A stretch of DNA of 64,000 bases, taken from assembly GCA_038496445.1 (NCBI GenBank), contig JALMLS010000332.1:1-64000 (forward strand), given 5' to 3'. Shown here piece by piece: positions 45,819-58,274 of this stretch. Origin of the DNA: Trichosphaerium sp. ATCC 40318. Its lineage: Eukaryota; Discosea; Flabellinia; Trichosidae. Every line of letters begins with the position of its first letter. Within the stretch, counting starts at the first letter, position 1. Both the position numbers and the translations under genes were made by a program. The notes beneath the pieces are model-generated. The model was given only the letters and a program-made list of their open reading frames with translations. It searched no databases and was not told the DNA's origin.

Positions 45819-47361
45819 ATGCGGTTGGCTTTATCTTGCCTGTTGCTTCTTTTTGTATCGCTAGTTGCTGCAGACTTTGATTTCAGTGGTTTTGCGCCTC
45901 TCCCAGACGGTGCTCAAGGAGATCCCCTAACAGGACCAGCACTACCTGGAGGCACTGCATGGAGGAGCGACATGCTTGCTCCAGGTGTTTATGTTCTACG
46001 AGAAGGTAATGTTTCATGGTGATCACGTGCGCTCAACCATAATCGGAATTAACGTGGTGTAGGAGTCTATCAAGTGCTCGTAATCGAAGGATCACGTTAC
46101 AGAGGACGAGACTGTGCTCTAGTGTTGGACGCTCCAGAGGTTGCTAAAAACTTGTGCGATGCTTTTATTAATGTTTTATTGAGACATGGGCTGGAAACGA
46201 TCTTGTTGAAGCCATTAAAACTGTAACTGACCACGAAGTATGCACATTTGTATATTCTCATGCTCACCTTGATCATGTTGGTAATGCACATCGGATAAAA
46301 GTACGCTATCTCAACTCAAGATACAATTATCAAAATGTCTGTTTTGTTCCATTTTCACCGCATTTGGTTAGCTTCATTCAGGTTTATTTACTAGTTTATA
46401 GGCGGAGTGGCCTTGCGCTCGCTTCATAGGACATAAAGAAACAGCTCGGCATATTAGAGATAGGCTAGATAAATCTGATACACGTCGCCCACTGCCTACA
46501 CGCACTTTCGAAAAACGTGCGTTTAATCACGACAAAATAAAATATAATTTGTCTTTTCAAGACACGTGATATGTCGATTGTTTTTAACAACTTTATCAAA
46601 TATCAGGACTGAATCTTTACTGTTTATTTTCTTAGGTTACAAAGGTTCTGTTGGACATAGAGGACCTACTTTCTACCTTCACTACAACGGAAACGGTCAC
46701 ATGCCTGGAAATATTCTATTTTATTTTCCAAGTGCTAGAGTTGTTTTCTACGTTGATACAGTTTGGCCTAAATGGGTCCCTTTTGACTTTTATGGTACTC
46801 CCAAGCAACGTAGTTATTTCTAATATATTTTTCAGGCCTTGGAAACTTTGTACCAGGACTACAGCGTGACTTTGATTTCCTTCTTGGAGGCACCTTCAAC
46901 TTTGAATACTTTTTAGGTGGTCACTTTGGTATTGGTACGTAAACTAACATCAATGACAATACACTAAATATACTGAACAGGAACACGTGATGATGTGGTG
47001 CAAGCTAGAGAATACTTAACAGATTGCCTGGCGTTTGCTGGACAAGGTCTTTTTAGTGTCTTTCAACAGAACGGTGGAGAAGTTTTCGGACGACTTTCAC
47101 AAGATTCTGGTGTAGGTGATCCAACTGCTACTAACTTTGGCAACTCATTTTTGCTATTTCATGCTGCTTTTGTAGAAGTACAAGATGTTTGTGAACGTAC
47201 GTACAAACACCAAAAGAAACGTTATGATCAGCTTTTTGTGTTGGCTAATTCGTTTAACTATAGCTCTCTTGCGTGACAAGTATCTTGGCGTTCTCGCTGC
47301 AGCTGATGTATTTGCTAGAAGTAATTGTTACGCATGTATGCAAACTCTAAGATTAGAATAA
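45819..47361 (+). CDS. Secreted metallo-beta-lactamase-fold hydrolase
   Basis: A signal peptide (MRLALSCLLLLFVSLVAA) is followed by a Gly/Pro-rich N-terminus. The metal-binding H-x-H-x-D-H motif is visible as SHAHLDHVGNAH. Further ligand candidates are the His in NGNGHMPGN and the Asp in VVFYVDTVWP. The family hydrolyses diverse substrates with one or two zinc ions; no substrate can be named. The C-terminal half (REYLTDCLAFAGQGLFSVFQ ... NCYACMQTLRLE) contains Cys residues that could form disulphides, fitting secretion. About seven short introns, two with CACGTG inside; another CACGTG falls in an exon (GTRDD). Confidence 0.85.
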
Positions 47362-47538
47362 ATACCATAACTTTGTTGTTGTACAACTTTCTGTTTTGAA
47401 GTTTTAAAAAAAAAGCAATCGCTGTTTTTGAACATCAGTTTTTTGCTTGTTAAGTCTTGAAACACTTCTCAAAAGGCTAATCCTCGTGGCAAGAAAGCAT
47501 CTGTGGTACCACGTGCACTATAAGCGTATTTAATCCGA

Positions 47539-48210
47539 ATGGAACAAATACAATCGTTCAAAGCTCCTTTTCAGCATTTTCTTCCTCAACTAAACACCAC
47601 TGAACTTCTCGACGTACCAACAGAGATAATAGCCTGTATACTACATTTGGTGGCAATTTCAGATCGATTCGCAGTTTCTCAATGTTGTAAGGGATTATCT
47701 AGCATCATACATAATATTATTGGATACAAAATTATTCACGTGGATTCTCGTTCATCTTGCCGTCTTCTCTCTAAAAGTCCGTTACTGAAGAACACCAAAA
47801 TATCACTTGTCACACTACCAATACGTGCTGACTCCATTATTTCTTGTTTTGCTGGTGTCCATACAATAGATTTAAGCTTCACATCAATAACAAATAAAGG
47901 TATTTCATGTTTGGCAGGGGTCCATACAATACACTTGTCTGGCACTAATGTAACAGATATTTCTCCGTTGATTGGTGTCCATACAATCAACTTGTCTTGG
48001 TGCTATGGTATTACCGTTAAATGTGTGACAAGTCTTTGTTTTACAAATACGGTTGATCTATCGTATACTAAAGCAAGTGATGATTGGCTTGCTCTACTTA
48101 GTAATGTTAAGCTAATATACGTAAAAGGTTGTAAAAATATAACAGATGAAGTAGTGAATACGCTAAAGAATACAACCGTTAAAGTAGACGAAAGCATTAC
48201 TGTATTTTAA
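47539..48210 (+). CDS. Intronless F-box protein with leucine-type repeats
   Basis: A single frame of 223 residues. The N-terminal F-box reads LLDVPTEIIACILHLVAISD. It is followed by four to five repeats with the consensus GVHTIxLS, for example GVHTIDLSFTSITNKGISC, GVHTIHLSGTNVTDIS and GVHTINLSWCYGIT, ending KLIYVKGCKNITDEV. These are compact leucine-rich repeats of the kind common in protist and giant-virus F-box proteins. It is expected to act as an SCF substrate receptor. The intronless state contrasts with most neighbours and may reflect recent retrocopying or viral exchange, which is an inference. Confidence 0.8.
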   Translation: MEQIQSFKAPFQHFLPQLNTTELLDVPTEIIACILHLVAISDRFAVSQCCKGLSSIIHNIIGYKIIHVDSRSSCRLLSKSPLLKNTKISLVTLPIRADSIISCFAGVHTIDLSFTSITNKGISCLAGVHTIHLSGTNVTDISPLIGVHTINLSWCYGITVKCVTSLCFTNTVDLSYTKASDDWLALLSNVKLIYVKGCKNITDEVVNTLKNTTVKVDESITVF

Positions 48211-48380
48211 ACAAAACTCAATAAGACAAACACACAATCTCCCTAGAGGTTCCGCTTGGCATTGACTTGACAATATATGCTTCACCCTTAAAGTGATGAA
48301 CATTTGTAAGTGAGAAGTAGTTCCTTAGATGATCGAGACATTGCTTCATTATTAAATAAAGTGAGTCTATCTACAACCTT

Positions 48381-51163
48381 TTATTTTTGTTTCTTCAACA
48401 AACTTTGTTTCCATACTTTTCTAGGTATTACAGTACCCTTCTCCATATTTTTTAAATGAGGGATACCTTGGTACCAATCCATATATCCCATAGGCATAGT
48501 AGGTATTACATCTGGAAGTCGCTCTAAAAGACGTTTTTCACTTTCAATAGGTAAATATAGATAAATAAGAGTTGCTTCACTGTCGGCTGCCCAGCCGTAT
48601 CCAGGATTTCCATAAATCACATCTGTATATTTTATTCGCATAATAGCAAGTACGTCACTGTTCATTACACCTTTTCCATAAGGTAGGACAGGTGTACTTT
48701 GCTTATTGATCTCAGATTTTAATGCTTTTGAAAGCTCATTATCTTTGTTCAATAACAGCATAAGTTCAGCTCCATTTGGCATTATTGGTTCCATTTCAGA
48801 CAAGAATACTTTATATCCATCAAATGTGTTGTTTTCTTTTCTCTTTGCATATTCTGTTTCTATCTTTGAAGTTCGAACAAGTGCTAAGTGGAAGTAAGAA
48901 AATGAAACGTTCTTATTTTTTTCTGATTTTTTTACCCCTCTTTGGGCTTTTCTTACGTACATTCTTCTGGGATATCAATGTAATTTAGTAGTGGATCAGC
49001 TATACCAAATCCTCTTCTTGAGTACTTATAAAGTCTGTGTATAAATGCATCTCCTTCTCTAAGAGACATTCTAAATGATGATGCCAAGTTCAATCCGGTA
49101 TTGTATGCTTGAAGAGCTCTTGGCGAAACCCATACTTTATTACCATCAAACCCAGCTGATGTGACATCAATATCAGCTGTTAAAATAATCTCTTCCTTAC
49201 AATGAAACTTTCTACACGCAAAGAATTAGAACAAGATGAAAACAACTTAAAACGTTGCGTGTTTTTCAGAAGAAAAAAAAAGAACATCATAATACCCTAG
49301 TATTATTTGAATATGTCGTCTTGGATATCCAAAAACAAATGTAACAGTATAAGGTGTTCTTGTGACAATCACATTTTTATCTCTAGCTTTAAAGAATCTG
49401 TAGATTTCTACAATCTAAACAAAAACAAGTAAGCTTTCACTTAACAGATTCCAAAGTAGTGTAAAAAAAAAGCGATTGAAGACACAGTGTTGTCGCACAG
49501 TTTTGTTTGTGTTTGTGTACCTTCTTTTTTATTTCCTCACTCTTCATACCATATAAATACATATCGATATCAGCATGAGCATAATTTTTATCATAGTAAT
49601 CACGTAGTGCTTGCTTTATAAGTGGTTTGCCTTTATCATCTTTATGCTCACTTAAACAAGCTGCTATACATCCACCAATGATAATAGTATTGTTCCACTC
49701 TTAGCATCCAAGTTAGTGAATGTATTGAGAATAATAAATAGGGTAAATTCATGACACAAGAGGATCATTGACTCCAAGAACAAAAAAAATGGTAAATATT
49801 TTCCAAAGCTTTTTTCAAAAGCAATCGTACTGAATCCACGCCATGAGTGCCCAGTGAAGTTAATAAACTGCCTCAAGAAAGTAGGTCTATCAACAATGGA
49901 ATAATCACCAATTTTTGGTGTATTTGTTGGCTCCGCAAATACCTTAAACCCACAATTCTAAATTTGCATGTTAAACTAAATAATAATAATAAACGAAAAA
50001 GCAAACTGCTTTTTTCGTCTTCCTTGGTAGTACAGAAAGTGAAAAACATAAAATGTATAAGCACTAACCTCAGCACCTGATATACCAACAACCTTAAATA
50101 TTTGTCTTTTATCAAACGCAGAAATCAAACCACCCATACAAAGATACTCTTTTGATAAACAACTCAAATACTTTTGTTGACAATTCTCCATAACTTGGCA
50201 TACTTGTCCTCTTGATGTCTTTGTTTTATCTAAAGAAGCTAGTTTCCTCCAAGCCAATATATCATAAGGAGGTAACCCTTCCATGATATGGTAAAAAGCA
50301 TCAGTCTCTAATTCCTGTAATTTTCTTATTTCTTCGAGTCCTTCTTTTGATGTTGTATAGTACTTTGATATACTCTTTGAAGCAATTTGAACAAGAGATA
50401 ATACTCCCGTACGTTTCTATAATGAACATTAAAACAAACTTGCCCATGATAAGTAAACGCGTGAATACTTTTAAATAAGAAAAAAAGGAGAAAAAAAAAG
50501 GTTGATAATTCATCGTGTACTTTTTCTCTTGTGTCAAACAACATAGCCAAACCGTTATGTAACCTTGCTTCTGCAATATCTAGCGGTGTTTCTTCATGAA
50601 TATCTTTTGTGAGTCTCGCACCACTATCAAGCAAAAGACGAGCACATTCCACTTTATTGCCAAACGCTGCATAGTGTAGAGGCGTTCTTCCGTTAGCGTC
50701 ATACAGAGTAATACAATCAGGGTCTAGATAATTCCATTAGAAAGAGTAATTGACAAGACGAAGAAAACTTCATAACTGAATTGAAAATTGTTTGAAATTT
50801 TCGTTTTACTGCCGACAACGCTTGTGAAATGTACCTGCTTTGATTACAGCTTCTAGTAGAGCTTTACTTCCGTGCAATACGGCATAATGAGCTGCTCCTG
50901 GTAAAGCTGACAGCTGTTTTCGCCTACAAGTTGCTAAAACACCTATAATAAGCCTTGCCTACGCGTTTTGATCAGAAAAATACCGTTTACAGGAGGTAGA
51001 TGTTAAAACTACGAATAATCGTTACCTTTGGTGCTGAGGTCATCCAACCTTCAGTATACGGGTTTGGAGGGTTAACGTAATACTGTGAAGCTGCTAACTC
51101 CTTAGGTTTCGTTTCTATAAGCTCTATAGCCTCTTTCACGGTATATTTTCCGTTTACTTTCAT
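48381..51163 (-). CDS. Ankyrin protein with nucleotidyltransferase-like C-terminal region
   Basis: Starts MKVNGKYTVKEAIELIETKP. Ankyrin repeats follow (ALPGAAHYAVLHGSKALLEA; DANGRTPLHYAAFGNKVECA; ETPLDIAEARLHNGLAMLFD). The second half contains WNNTIIIGGCIAACLSEHKD and NYAHADIDMYLYG. The G-G then D-x-D spacing resembles the active site of nucleotidyltransferase folds. Next are PYTVTFVFGYPRRHIQIILG, ADIDVTSAGFDGNKVWVSPR, ALQAYNTGLNLASSFR and KYSRRGFGI, a pattern I associate with a large ankyrin family in fungi and oomycetes. The last exon (from about 48962 down) encodes the C-terminal 190 residues and ends SLLKKQK. Enzymatic activity is unproven. Several introns are longer than usual. Confidence 0.65.
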
Positions 51164-51570
51164 CGCTGATCAAACGCTGCGCTTTTGAACGCGGTTTCAA
51201 GCCTTCAAAATAAGTTTCAAGCGATTTGGGTTTCTCACTTCACTTAACCACGTACTCACAGTTGAGGCTAGACAACATCACGTTATAGTATGTGTGAACT
51301 GATTTTGATCGTTTGACATACTTGTATGTATTCGTGGTTGACCAGTAATCCATGGATTTTAGCTGAGATTTGGACCAATTCACTGATTTAACGGAGGAAA
51401 AACATTTGAATACCTCAGGTACAATACAAAAAAAGCGCTCTTACTTACACTTACATTACTGTTTGCTACTCAATTCTTTGGTTTTCGTTATAACGATTGT
51501 TCCGTACAATTGCTCAATCTGTATTTGGACAGTAAGTCTTTTTTTTCTAGAAAAAACCCAATTTAAACGG
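51164..51570. other. Intergenic, divergent promoter region
   Basis: It lies between the ankyrin and cathepsin starts. A frame at 51370 overlaps the region but has no signal sequence or domain and is not called. Confidence 0.45.
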
Positions 51571-52828
51571 ATGAAACTGCTTCTCTGTTTGGTACTATGC
51601 GTCGCTATTGCAGCAGCAATTAGCTTGCACAACATGTACGCGATTGCGTATACTTACAGCCTCCTTACGTAGCCTCTAGTGGTTTGCAACAAAACGATGA
51701 AGAAACCAGATACCGCTCAGAGTTCAAGAAATGGTGTTCTAAACACTCCAAGAGCTACAGTAAGATAGTTTCGTTGGAATTTACGCATACTGACATGTAT
51801 TCAGACCATTATGAGTATAAACAGCGCTACAGCATCTTCAAGGATAATATGAAGTTCGTAGAGGGTCATGACCATGAATCAAAGGGCTTTAAAGTATCTT
51901 TGAACTTCTGGGCTGACCTCACAGGAGAAGAGTTTCGTGGCATCTACAACGGTTTTAAACACCCTGAAAACGCTTTTACGAACTTGAAAACGACAGGAAA
52001 TGTATCTGATGATCTTCCAGTTGGTACGTTGAATGTCACTTTGTCATCTGACGTAAAACCAATAGGAGTTCCGTCAAGTATTAATTGGCGTAAAAGAGGT
52101 GCTGTCGTCCATGTAAAGAACCAAGGACAATGTGGTTCTTGTTGGTCCTTCTCCACTACTGGCTCAGTCGAAGGTGCTCATTATATTGCCACTGGTAACT
52201 TAGTAAGCTTGTCTGAACAAAATCTTATCGATTGCTCTTCTTCCTATGGTAACCATGGCTGCAATGGAGGGTATGGTTTTTTTTTTGTCGCTTAACACGT
52301 TTTTTTTTGTTAATGGTTTAAATCAGGCTCATGGACAACGCGTTCAGATACATCATTAATAACCGTGGTATCGATACTGAAGCTTCTTATTCTTATCAGG
52401 CCAAGCAAGGGTTTTTCTGCAAATTCAGACGCAACAAAGTTGGTGCTAGCATTGTTGACTACAAAGATATTCAGAGCGGTGACGAACATGCTCTCTTGAA
52501 GGCTACTACACTTGGCCCTGTCTCTGTTGCAATTGATGCTTCTCATCAAAGCTTCCAATTTTACTCCAGCGGTGTCTATTACGAACCACAATGCTCTCAA
52601 ACCAGATTAGGTATACCATTGTTATTGGCAAGTTGAATTTTTTGACGCTTTCGTTTAGATCATGGTGTTCTAGTTGCAGGATACGGTGGAGCTACTACTC
52701 CTTACTGGTATGTCAAAAACAGCTGGGGTCCAAACTGGGGTCAACAAGGTTACATTTACATGTCTCGTAACAGACACAACAACTGTGGTATTGCTACATC
52801 GGCCTCTTTTCCTATTGTGAAAAATTAA
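51571..52828 (+). CDS. Cathepsin L-like papain-family cysteine protease
   Basis: A signal peptide ([18 protein letters not shown]) leads to an I29-type inhibitory propeptide ([29 protein letters not shown]). The mature enzyme starts near [14 protein letters not shown]. Catalytic residues are in place: oxyanion Gln and nucleophile Cys in [13 protein letters not shown], His in [11 protein letters not shown], Asn in [11 protein letters not shown]. The CNGG and [10 protein letters not shown] cystine motifs match cathepsin L. It ends [15 protein letters not shown] without the C-terminal extension of some protist enzymes. Four short introns. It should act in lysosomes or digestive vacuoles, or be secreted. 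Confidence 0.95.
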
Positions 52829-53167
52829 ATGAAATATCATTTTTGTTCTTCTTTCTTTCCTCTTGTCCAACAAACACCAAGCGCAAGGATGTAGTCTTTA
52901 ATGACGTCATTTGTAAGCTATAGCCACCTTTAAAAGTACAAAACACGGCCCTCAAACGACGTTTGTCTGCATTGCGTGACGAACAAAAATCACATGATTT
53001 AAACCACTCCTAAAAGTACTTATATCTTTTCTACATTATGTTGCTATTGCCAGCAACAGGCACAACTGTACTACAAACTGAAAAAAACATGAATTAACGT
53101 TAATTTTTCTTTAATTTATTGAAAAGGCGTTATGAGTTTGTTTTAATGTACAGTACGCGTGGGTTTT
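52829..53167. other. Intergenic, between convergent genes
   Basis: Nothing recognisable was seen; AT-rich 3' flanks of two convergent genes. Confidence 0.5.
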
Positions 53168-53616
53168 TTATACAGTTGAGTCTGGGAGCTGTATGTCAAG
53201 TGACTTCACGAGGTTATTTAGTCTTTCGTCATCAATTCCACCAAAAATATCCTCTGCTATGTCTGGACGTACGCTTGAGTCTGGAATAGGTCCAAACTTT
53301 TTTTCGTAGATTTGCTTGTAGATTTCTTTCTTTTCTGTATTTTATGAGCTCTTTGAGGTGTTTACACCATGATATACTTACCTTCTTCAGTATACTCCCT
53401 AATTACTGGTACGCGGCGAGGAGCCTCCAGTTTCTCTACAAATAAGTTAAAACGCGGCGTTTAAGCGTATTCTATGATGCCGTACGATAAGGACTCGGTT
53501 TCACGACTTTTGCGTCCTGTCAAACGTCATTAGAGGATCCAATGCTATTGAAAAGCAAAACATACGTTTGTTACGTGGTGATACCACTTAATTGCGTAGG
53601 CTAGAACTGCTGCCAT
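53168..53616 (-). CDS. Small protein of about 100 residues, unrecognised
   Basis: Four short exons join in phase, starting MAAVLAYAIKWYHHVTN. The middle is PRRVPVIREYTEEEKKEIYK and the C-terminus is acidic (RPDIAEDIFGGIDDERLNNL ... LPDSTV). No family is recognised. The helical N-terminus, basic middle and acidic end suggest a small adaptor. It begins 72 bases after the amino-acid transporter stop on the same strand. Joining it to the transporter would require skipping an in-frame stop, so it is treated as separate. Confidence 0.55.
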
Positions 53617-53687
53617 TGTACAAGAATCATCTCAACGATTAAAAAAAAAATCACGCAAAAAATAGCAACAAAAAAGTCGTAAATATT

Positions 53688-55800
53688 CTACAAGTAATAA
53701 TCAGTCCTATCTCCTTTCGCAAATTCTACTGCTCTAACAATTGATTCATATACCCCAAGAACGCCGATAACCACTGAATACAATATAAGCAATATAGCTG
53801 GACCTTTTTTCCATAAAGGAATCATAAAGTAATAGAGATTACCCCACGTCAATGGACTATTAAATAATTATACCAATAAGAAAGAACAACGTACAGTCTT
53901 CCTGGAGCAGGCTCTAGTGGATCATGCTCATTGATACCGTTACTACTATCCTAAATATACGTTTTAAGCCTTGCAATAAATCACGTGATTTTGCATACCT
54001 TAACACGTCTCACTGAAAGGTACAAGTAAAAAAGAGCAGGGTAAATAAATTCAACCAGAACGCCTCCCTATCTCTTGTTGATTAGTTTATGTATCAGAAT
54101 ATTTCGCTTTGAGGTATTCGTACAGTTGATCCTGTGAAACTAAATACAATGTCTATAGGCGCATACATACCAATGGTGCATGATACAGCAATAATAAATC
54201 CTGATTCAAAAAATATTCTCATAGGTGTTGCTGGCTGTTTTAAAGGAAATAATAAATTGTCTACTGCTCCCCTAATGAGTAAGTTTAGTTTTGATAAACA
54301 AGATATTATGGTACCTCAATGGATAACAAATAAGTGGGTAAGAGCATATCACAAGAACAAGGTATCCCAGGCGTACAACTTTGAAGAAAATATCTTCACC
54401 TCCAGCGTTCAAATTCGTAAGAACATTGGCTATCATGGGTTAACTTTGGAGTGTATGGTTTTTTAGTACCATTGACATCTCTTCCAAACTGTAGGTATCC
54501 AAAAATGCTAATGGTCATGTACACAGAAAATGTTATAACAACAGCAATAAATACCTAAATTAAAATATTTAGATAATTTTTCAGTATCGCTAAAGTGTCG
54601 GACACTTTGCGTCTTTTTTTTCTTCACTACGAGCTTACGGATAAATTAATAAGCCCTGGCTTTGTATCACCAATTTCATTCCATATAGGGAATATCTAAA
54701 ACACGTGTTAGTCTAAAATAGAACTAGAAATAAACAAATAGTACATTAATGTGAAAAGCAAAAGCTAACAGTATAATAGGCATAGATACGAACTGGCTAA
54801 CGCCACTGAGGGCATAATCTATTTGAGGCTCTTTGATTCCACAAAGTATCTGTAAAGAACGGCAACAACTAATAGGCCTATGCCAACGAACCCAAGCTAG
54901 ACGAACTAATAAGAAAAAATCCGGATAAAGATTCATTTTTTTGGTACCAAAGATGTGAATCTTAATGAGTGTATGTGTCTAAAGTTACATAATGGGAACA
55001 ATATGAATATGCTTATCGACCACATTACTACTCTAAACATCACGGATTTTTAATAAGACCAAATAGTTAGCAATGTTCTATACAATTCGAATCAGTTTAC
55101 GGTTTTTGTTTACAAGTACCTTTCAATTACCTTACCGATAGTCTAGATGCCACCCTATTGATCTAAGAAGATATGGTGCAACTTCTCCTAATATACTTTG
55201 TTACTCACGTGCTTAACTAAATTCAGAACATACCAAAAATACGCTGGTAACCTACTACAGCACCTAACAAGAAAAGTACAAAAGTGATATCTATCTAAAA
55301 AAAAGTCTCAACAACATTTCCTTTTTTCTGATTTTCGGTTCCTTCACTCATTCGTACGATAATAGGTCCAACTCTACCAAAAACAGCTCTACTCAAAGCC
55401 TTATAAGATCTTCCTAAAAAGTCACTTAGGAACTGATGAAAACAATCTAAAGTAGTCTAATAAACCTCCTAGTATTGGCGTTGATCCACAAGCTGTCAAT
55501 AAGCTTGAGCTGTAAATAACCAAAACAGCTCCTAGTAGGATATAGAAACCACCTAATACAACACCTATCACGTGTAAGTAACACGTGACAACCATAAAAA
55601 TAGAAAATAATACCTGTACTGACGAATATGAATGGTAATGCGAGTACGCCACCGCCGATGCTTGTATTCGCGATATTTACAACACATGACAGTATACGAT
55701 GGTTCCTTTGTACTACTTCTGGTTGTGAAGTGCTACTAACATCAGAAGAACTCAATAAGTAGTTTTCTATTGTCTCTGGCCTCTCTCGGATGTTTGCCAT
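53688..55800 (-). CDS. AAAP-family (SLC38/AVT-like) amino-acid transporter
   Basis: Starts MANIRERPETIENYLLSSSD. The first membrane segment carries the family signature CVVNIANTSIGGGVLALPFI, followed by VLGGFYILLGAVLVIYSSSLLTA and further hydrophobic exons. The last ones (YYFMIPLWKKGPAILLILYS, GVLGVYESIVRAVEF) end at DRTDYYL. I count about ten hydrophobic segments across many small exons, consistent with the 10-11 helices of this family. The N-terminal cytosolic tail contains Ser/Glu phosphorylation-type sites. It should move neutral or other amino acids across the plasma membrane or a vacuole membrane. Introns carry at least five CACGTG copies (near 53988, 54703, 55208, 55568 and 55582). Confidence 0.8.
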
Positions 55801-55989
55801 TGTCTTCGTAGTTTGAGCCAAAAAGCGAAAGAAAGTTCTTCACGTGATTTTTTGTTTTCGATTGACTTTAACGCAGTGACCCGACAGCGTGACAATTTCT
55901 TGTCCTTCCTTTATTCACGCTATACACTTCTTTCAAACAGCCACCTCAAGTTATGGTGGTAAGGGCAACAAGATTCAAAGAACCACAGC

Positions 55990-56388
55990 ATGACAAAAAA
56001 GACCAATCCTGTAGGCACGCCGTACAACTACAGCACAACGAGGGCACTCTTACTTTGGTACTTACGACATAAAGTACGTTAGGAGACAAATGCATTGATT
56101 GTAAGACAAGCGGTCAAGACGTATTTAGATGTCACAAAAACACCAACGTGGCCTCTTTTAGACGATTGTATCAACTACGATCTTAAGCCTCGTTTATACC
56201 TAGCTGATGAAGTAAATCACGTGATATCTTTGTTGTTTCAGTCTGCTTCGTGCTTGGTTGTAGGAGGAATTGCCGACTACTCTATGGGCCCTAGCTGTAT
56301 AACTGAACAAATAACTTCAGAGTGGTGTAAAGTTCTATTTGAACAAGTTCCAATCCTCCGCTTTTTTTGCCCACGGTTTGTGCACTAA
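55990..56388 (+). CDS. Small unrecognised protein
   Basis: A likely first exon starts MTKKTNPVGTPYNYSTTRA. The second part reads YLDVTKTPTWPLLDDCINYD, then EVNHVISLLFQSASCLVVGG and SEWCKVLFEQVPILRFFC. The junction near 56075-56095 does not resolve cleanly, so the 5' end is uncertain. Within the second part a 21-base GTGATA...TTTCAG segment starting at a CACGTG is in frame and could be an extremely short intron or simply coding. No family is recognised. It lies between the transporter promoter and the Notum-like gene. Confidence 0.4.
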
Positions 56389-56459
56389 AGAAGAAATTTG
56401 GTTGACCACTTATTACATTATTTCGAAATAACAAAAGCGTGCTTCACCTATTTTGCAAA

Positions 56460-58014
56460 ATGCACGCTTTGAGTATTATATTCGTAGCGATGATATCGCT
56501 TTCTTGGTGTGGGATAATGAACTACGTAAGCCTAGAAGATAAAATGGCGGTCTGTAACGATGGATCCCAAGCAGGGTAAAAAAACAGTCATAAATCATGC
56601 TGTAAGAAAACTTTTCGACTGACTTTTTTTAGCTATTACATTGAAAAGGGAAGCGACCCAGAATACTTTGTTTTACACCTAATGGGTACTCTTTTTTTTG
56701 TTTTAGCCACGTGCGATCTTTTGTGGCCTAGTATTTTTACCAATGATTTAAGGTGGTGGTTATTGCTTTGACAACGCCAGTTGCGAGAGTAGATACAAAG
56801 GGGCACTTGCTTTGATGAGTTCAAAGCCATGGGCTTCAACCTTAGATGGTACAGGTATTTTATCGTCTAATCCATCAGAAAATCCATACTGGCATAACGC
56901 AACGCATGTTTTCGCTATGTACTGTAGTTCAGACTCTTTTTGTGGCAGTAAAACACCAGATACAGAAGGTAAAGAAAAAATATTTTTGTTTTTGTATCTC
57001 CTGTTCAAAAAGGAAAAATCACGTGACATTTATTTTGAAAAGGTTTGAGATGGTACTTTCACGGACATTATATTGTTTCAGCAATAGTGGAGGACCTGTT
57101 TAAACAGCATGGCTTGGAAAAAGCGAAACAAGTCCTATTTTCAGGAAGCAGCGCTGGCGCTGAAGGTTAGACCTAAGATATCACTAGTGCTCCCACAATT
57201 TCTTACTCTTATATCTAGGACTATTACCAAACGCAGATAGAGTAGCTAGCCTCATACCAAACGCTAAAGTTACAGTTTTCCGTAAGTTACAGGAGTAATC
57301 TATTGTTAGGAGTGTTATTAAAACTTTATTTAGTTGATTCTGGCTGGTTTATGGACTATGAGCCTTATAAACAAGGATCTTGTTCTGGATTGGGTGACTG
57401 TACAGAGTACGAAGCTATGAAACGAGCATTCCTTATATGGAACCCAGTTGTTAACAAAAGTAAGTTCTTTAGAGTTCATGAGGTTCCACTTACTTATCTT
57501 TTCTTTAGAATGCGCAGCAGCTAAACCAAGCGCTTTCCAATATGAATGTATGCTAGGACCACATGCCTACCCATTCATAGAGACGGATACTTTCGTGTTT
57601 CAGTTCAGGTACAGAATCCAACTCAGTAACTGAAGGCTAACTCTCGTTGTTAGATTTGATGCAGCCCAAATGGGACACGATGGCATTTATAAGTCACCAT
57701 CAAGTGGTCCGGAGCTGGCTTACGCTCAACAAGCTGCAAAGAACCTAACTGAAACGTACCACGAGTACGGCGCTAAGGCAGTGTTCAGGTATGCAATCAC
57801 GTGATTGTCGTTTCCTAATGAACTAATAACTTTTTTTTCAAGTCCTTCCTGCTACCACCATACAATTCTACGTAGCTCTGAATGGACAAAACTAAGCATA
57901 AACGGTAAGACACTTCCTGAGGTATTCAATGATTGGAGAACTGGTAAAGAAACGAAACCCATGTACATTGACACATGCAACACACCTGACTGTAATCCAA
58001 CATGTCCTAAATAA
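56460..58014 (+). CDS. Notum / pectinacetylesterase-family carboxylesterase
   Basis: A signal peptide (MHALSIIFVAMISLSWCGIM) is followed by the family core. GGGYCFDNASCESR is the oxyanion region, LMSSKPWASTLDGTGIL a family hallmark, THVFAMYCSSDSF the next strand and LFSGSSAGAEG the nucleophile elbow with catalytic Ser. Asp and His candidates lie at FLVDSGWFMDY and SPSCYHHTILRS. The family removes acetyl groups from pectin in plants and palmitoleate from Wnt in animals. In a microbe it may deacetylate polysaccharides, which is an inference. The Cys-rich C-terminus (DTCNTPDCNPTCPK) fits an extracellular protein. Three introns contain CACGTG. Confidence 0.9.
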
Positions 58015-58274
58015 GAAACCTTCCTTACTTCACAACACCACATCCCATATACTAGTAATGTTAGATCATGTCTATAGAATATGAGCTACGCAACCTATGC
58101 AGAATAGTTCTTGAAGCATAAGAATTGAAGACACGTTTGCATTTAGTACAACGGGTTTTTTTTTGCCTGCTTTTTTTATAGCGGTATGTTTGTAATGTAA
58201 TCGGTCATGTGGTCTTGGCATTTCAACCTAACTTCTAGAAGTTGTTCATTAATCACCCCAAACTGTTAACAACA

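Noticed and set aside
54134..54466. A 110-residue plus-strand frame inside the transporter locus
   Set aside because: The minus strand encodes transporter helices with consistent splice phases; this frame is antisense to them.
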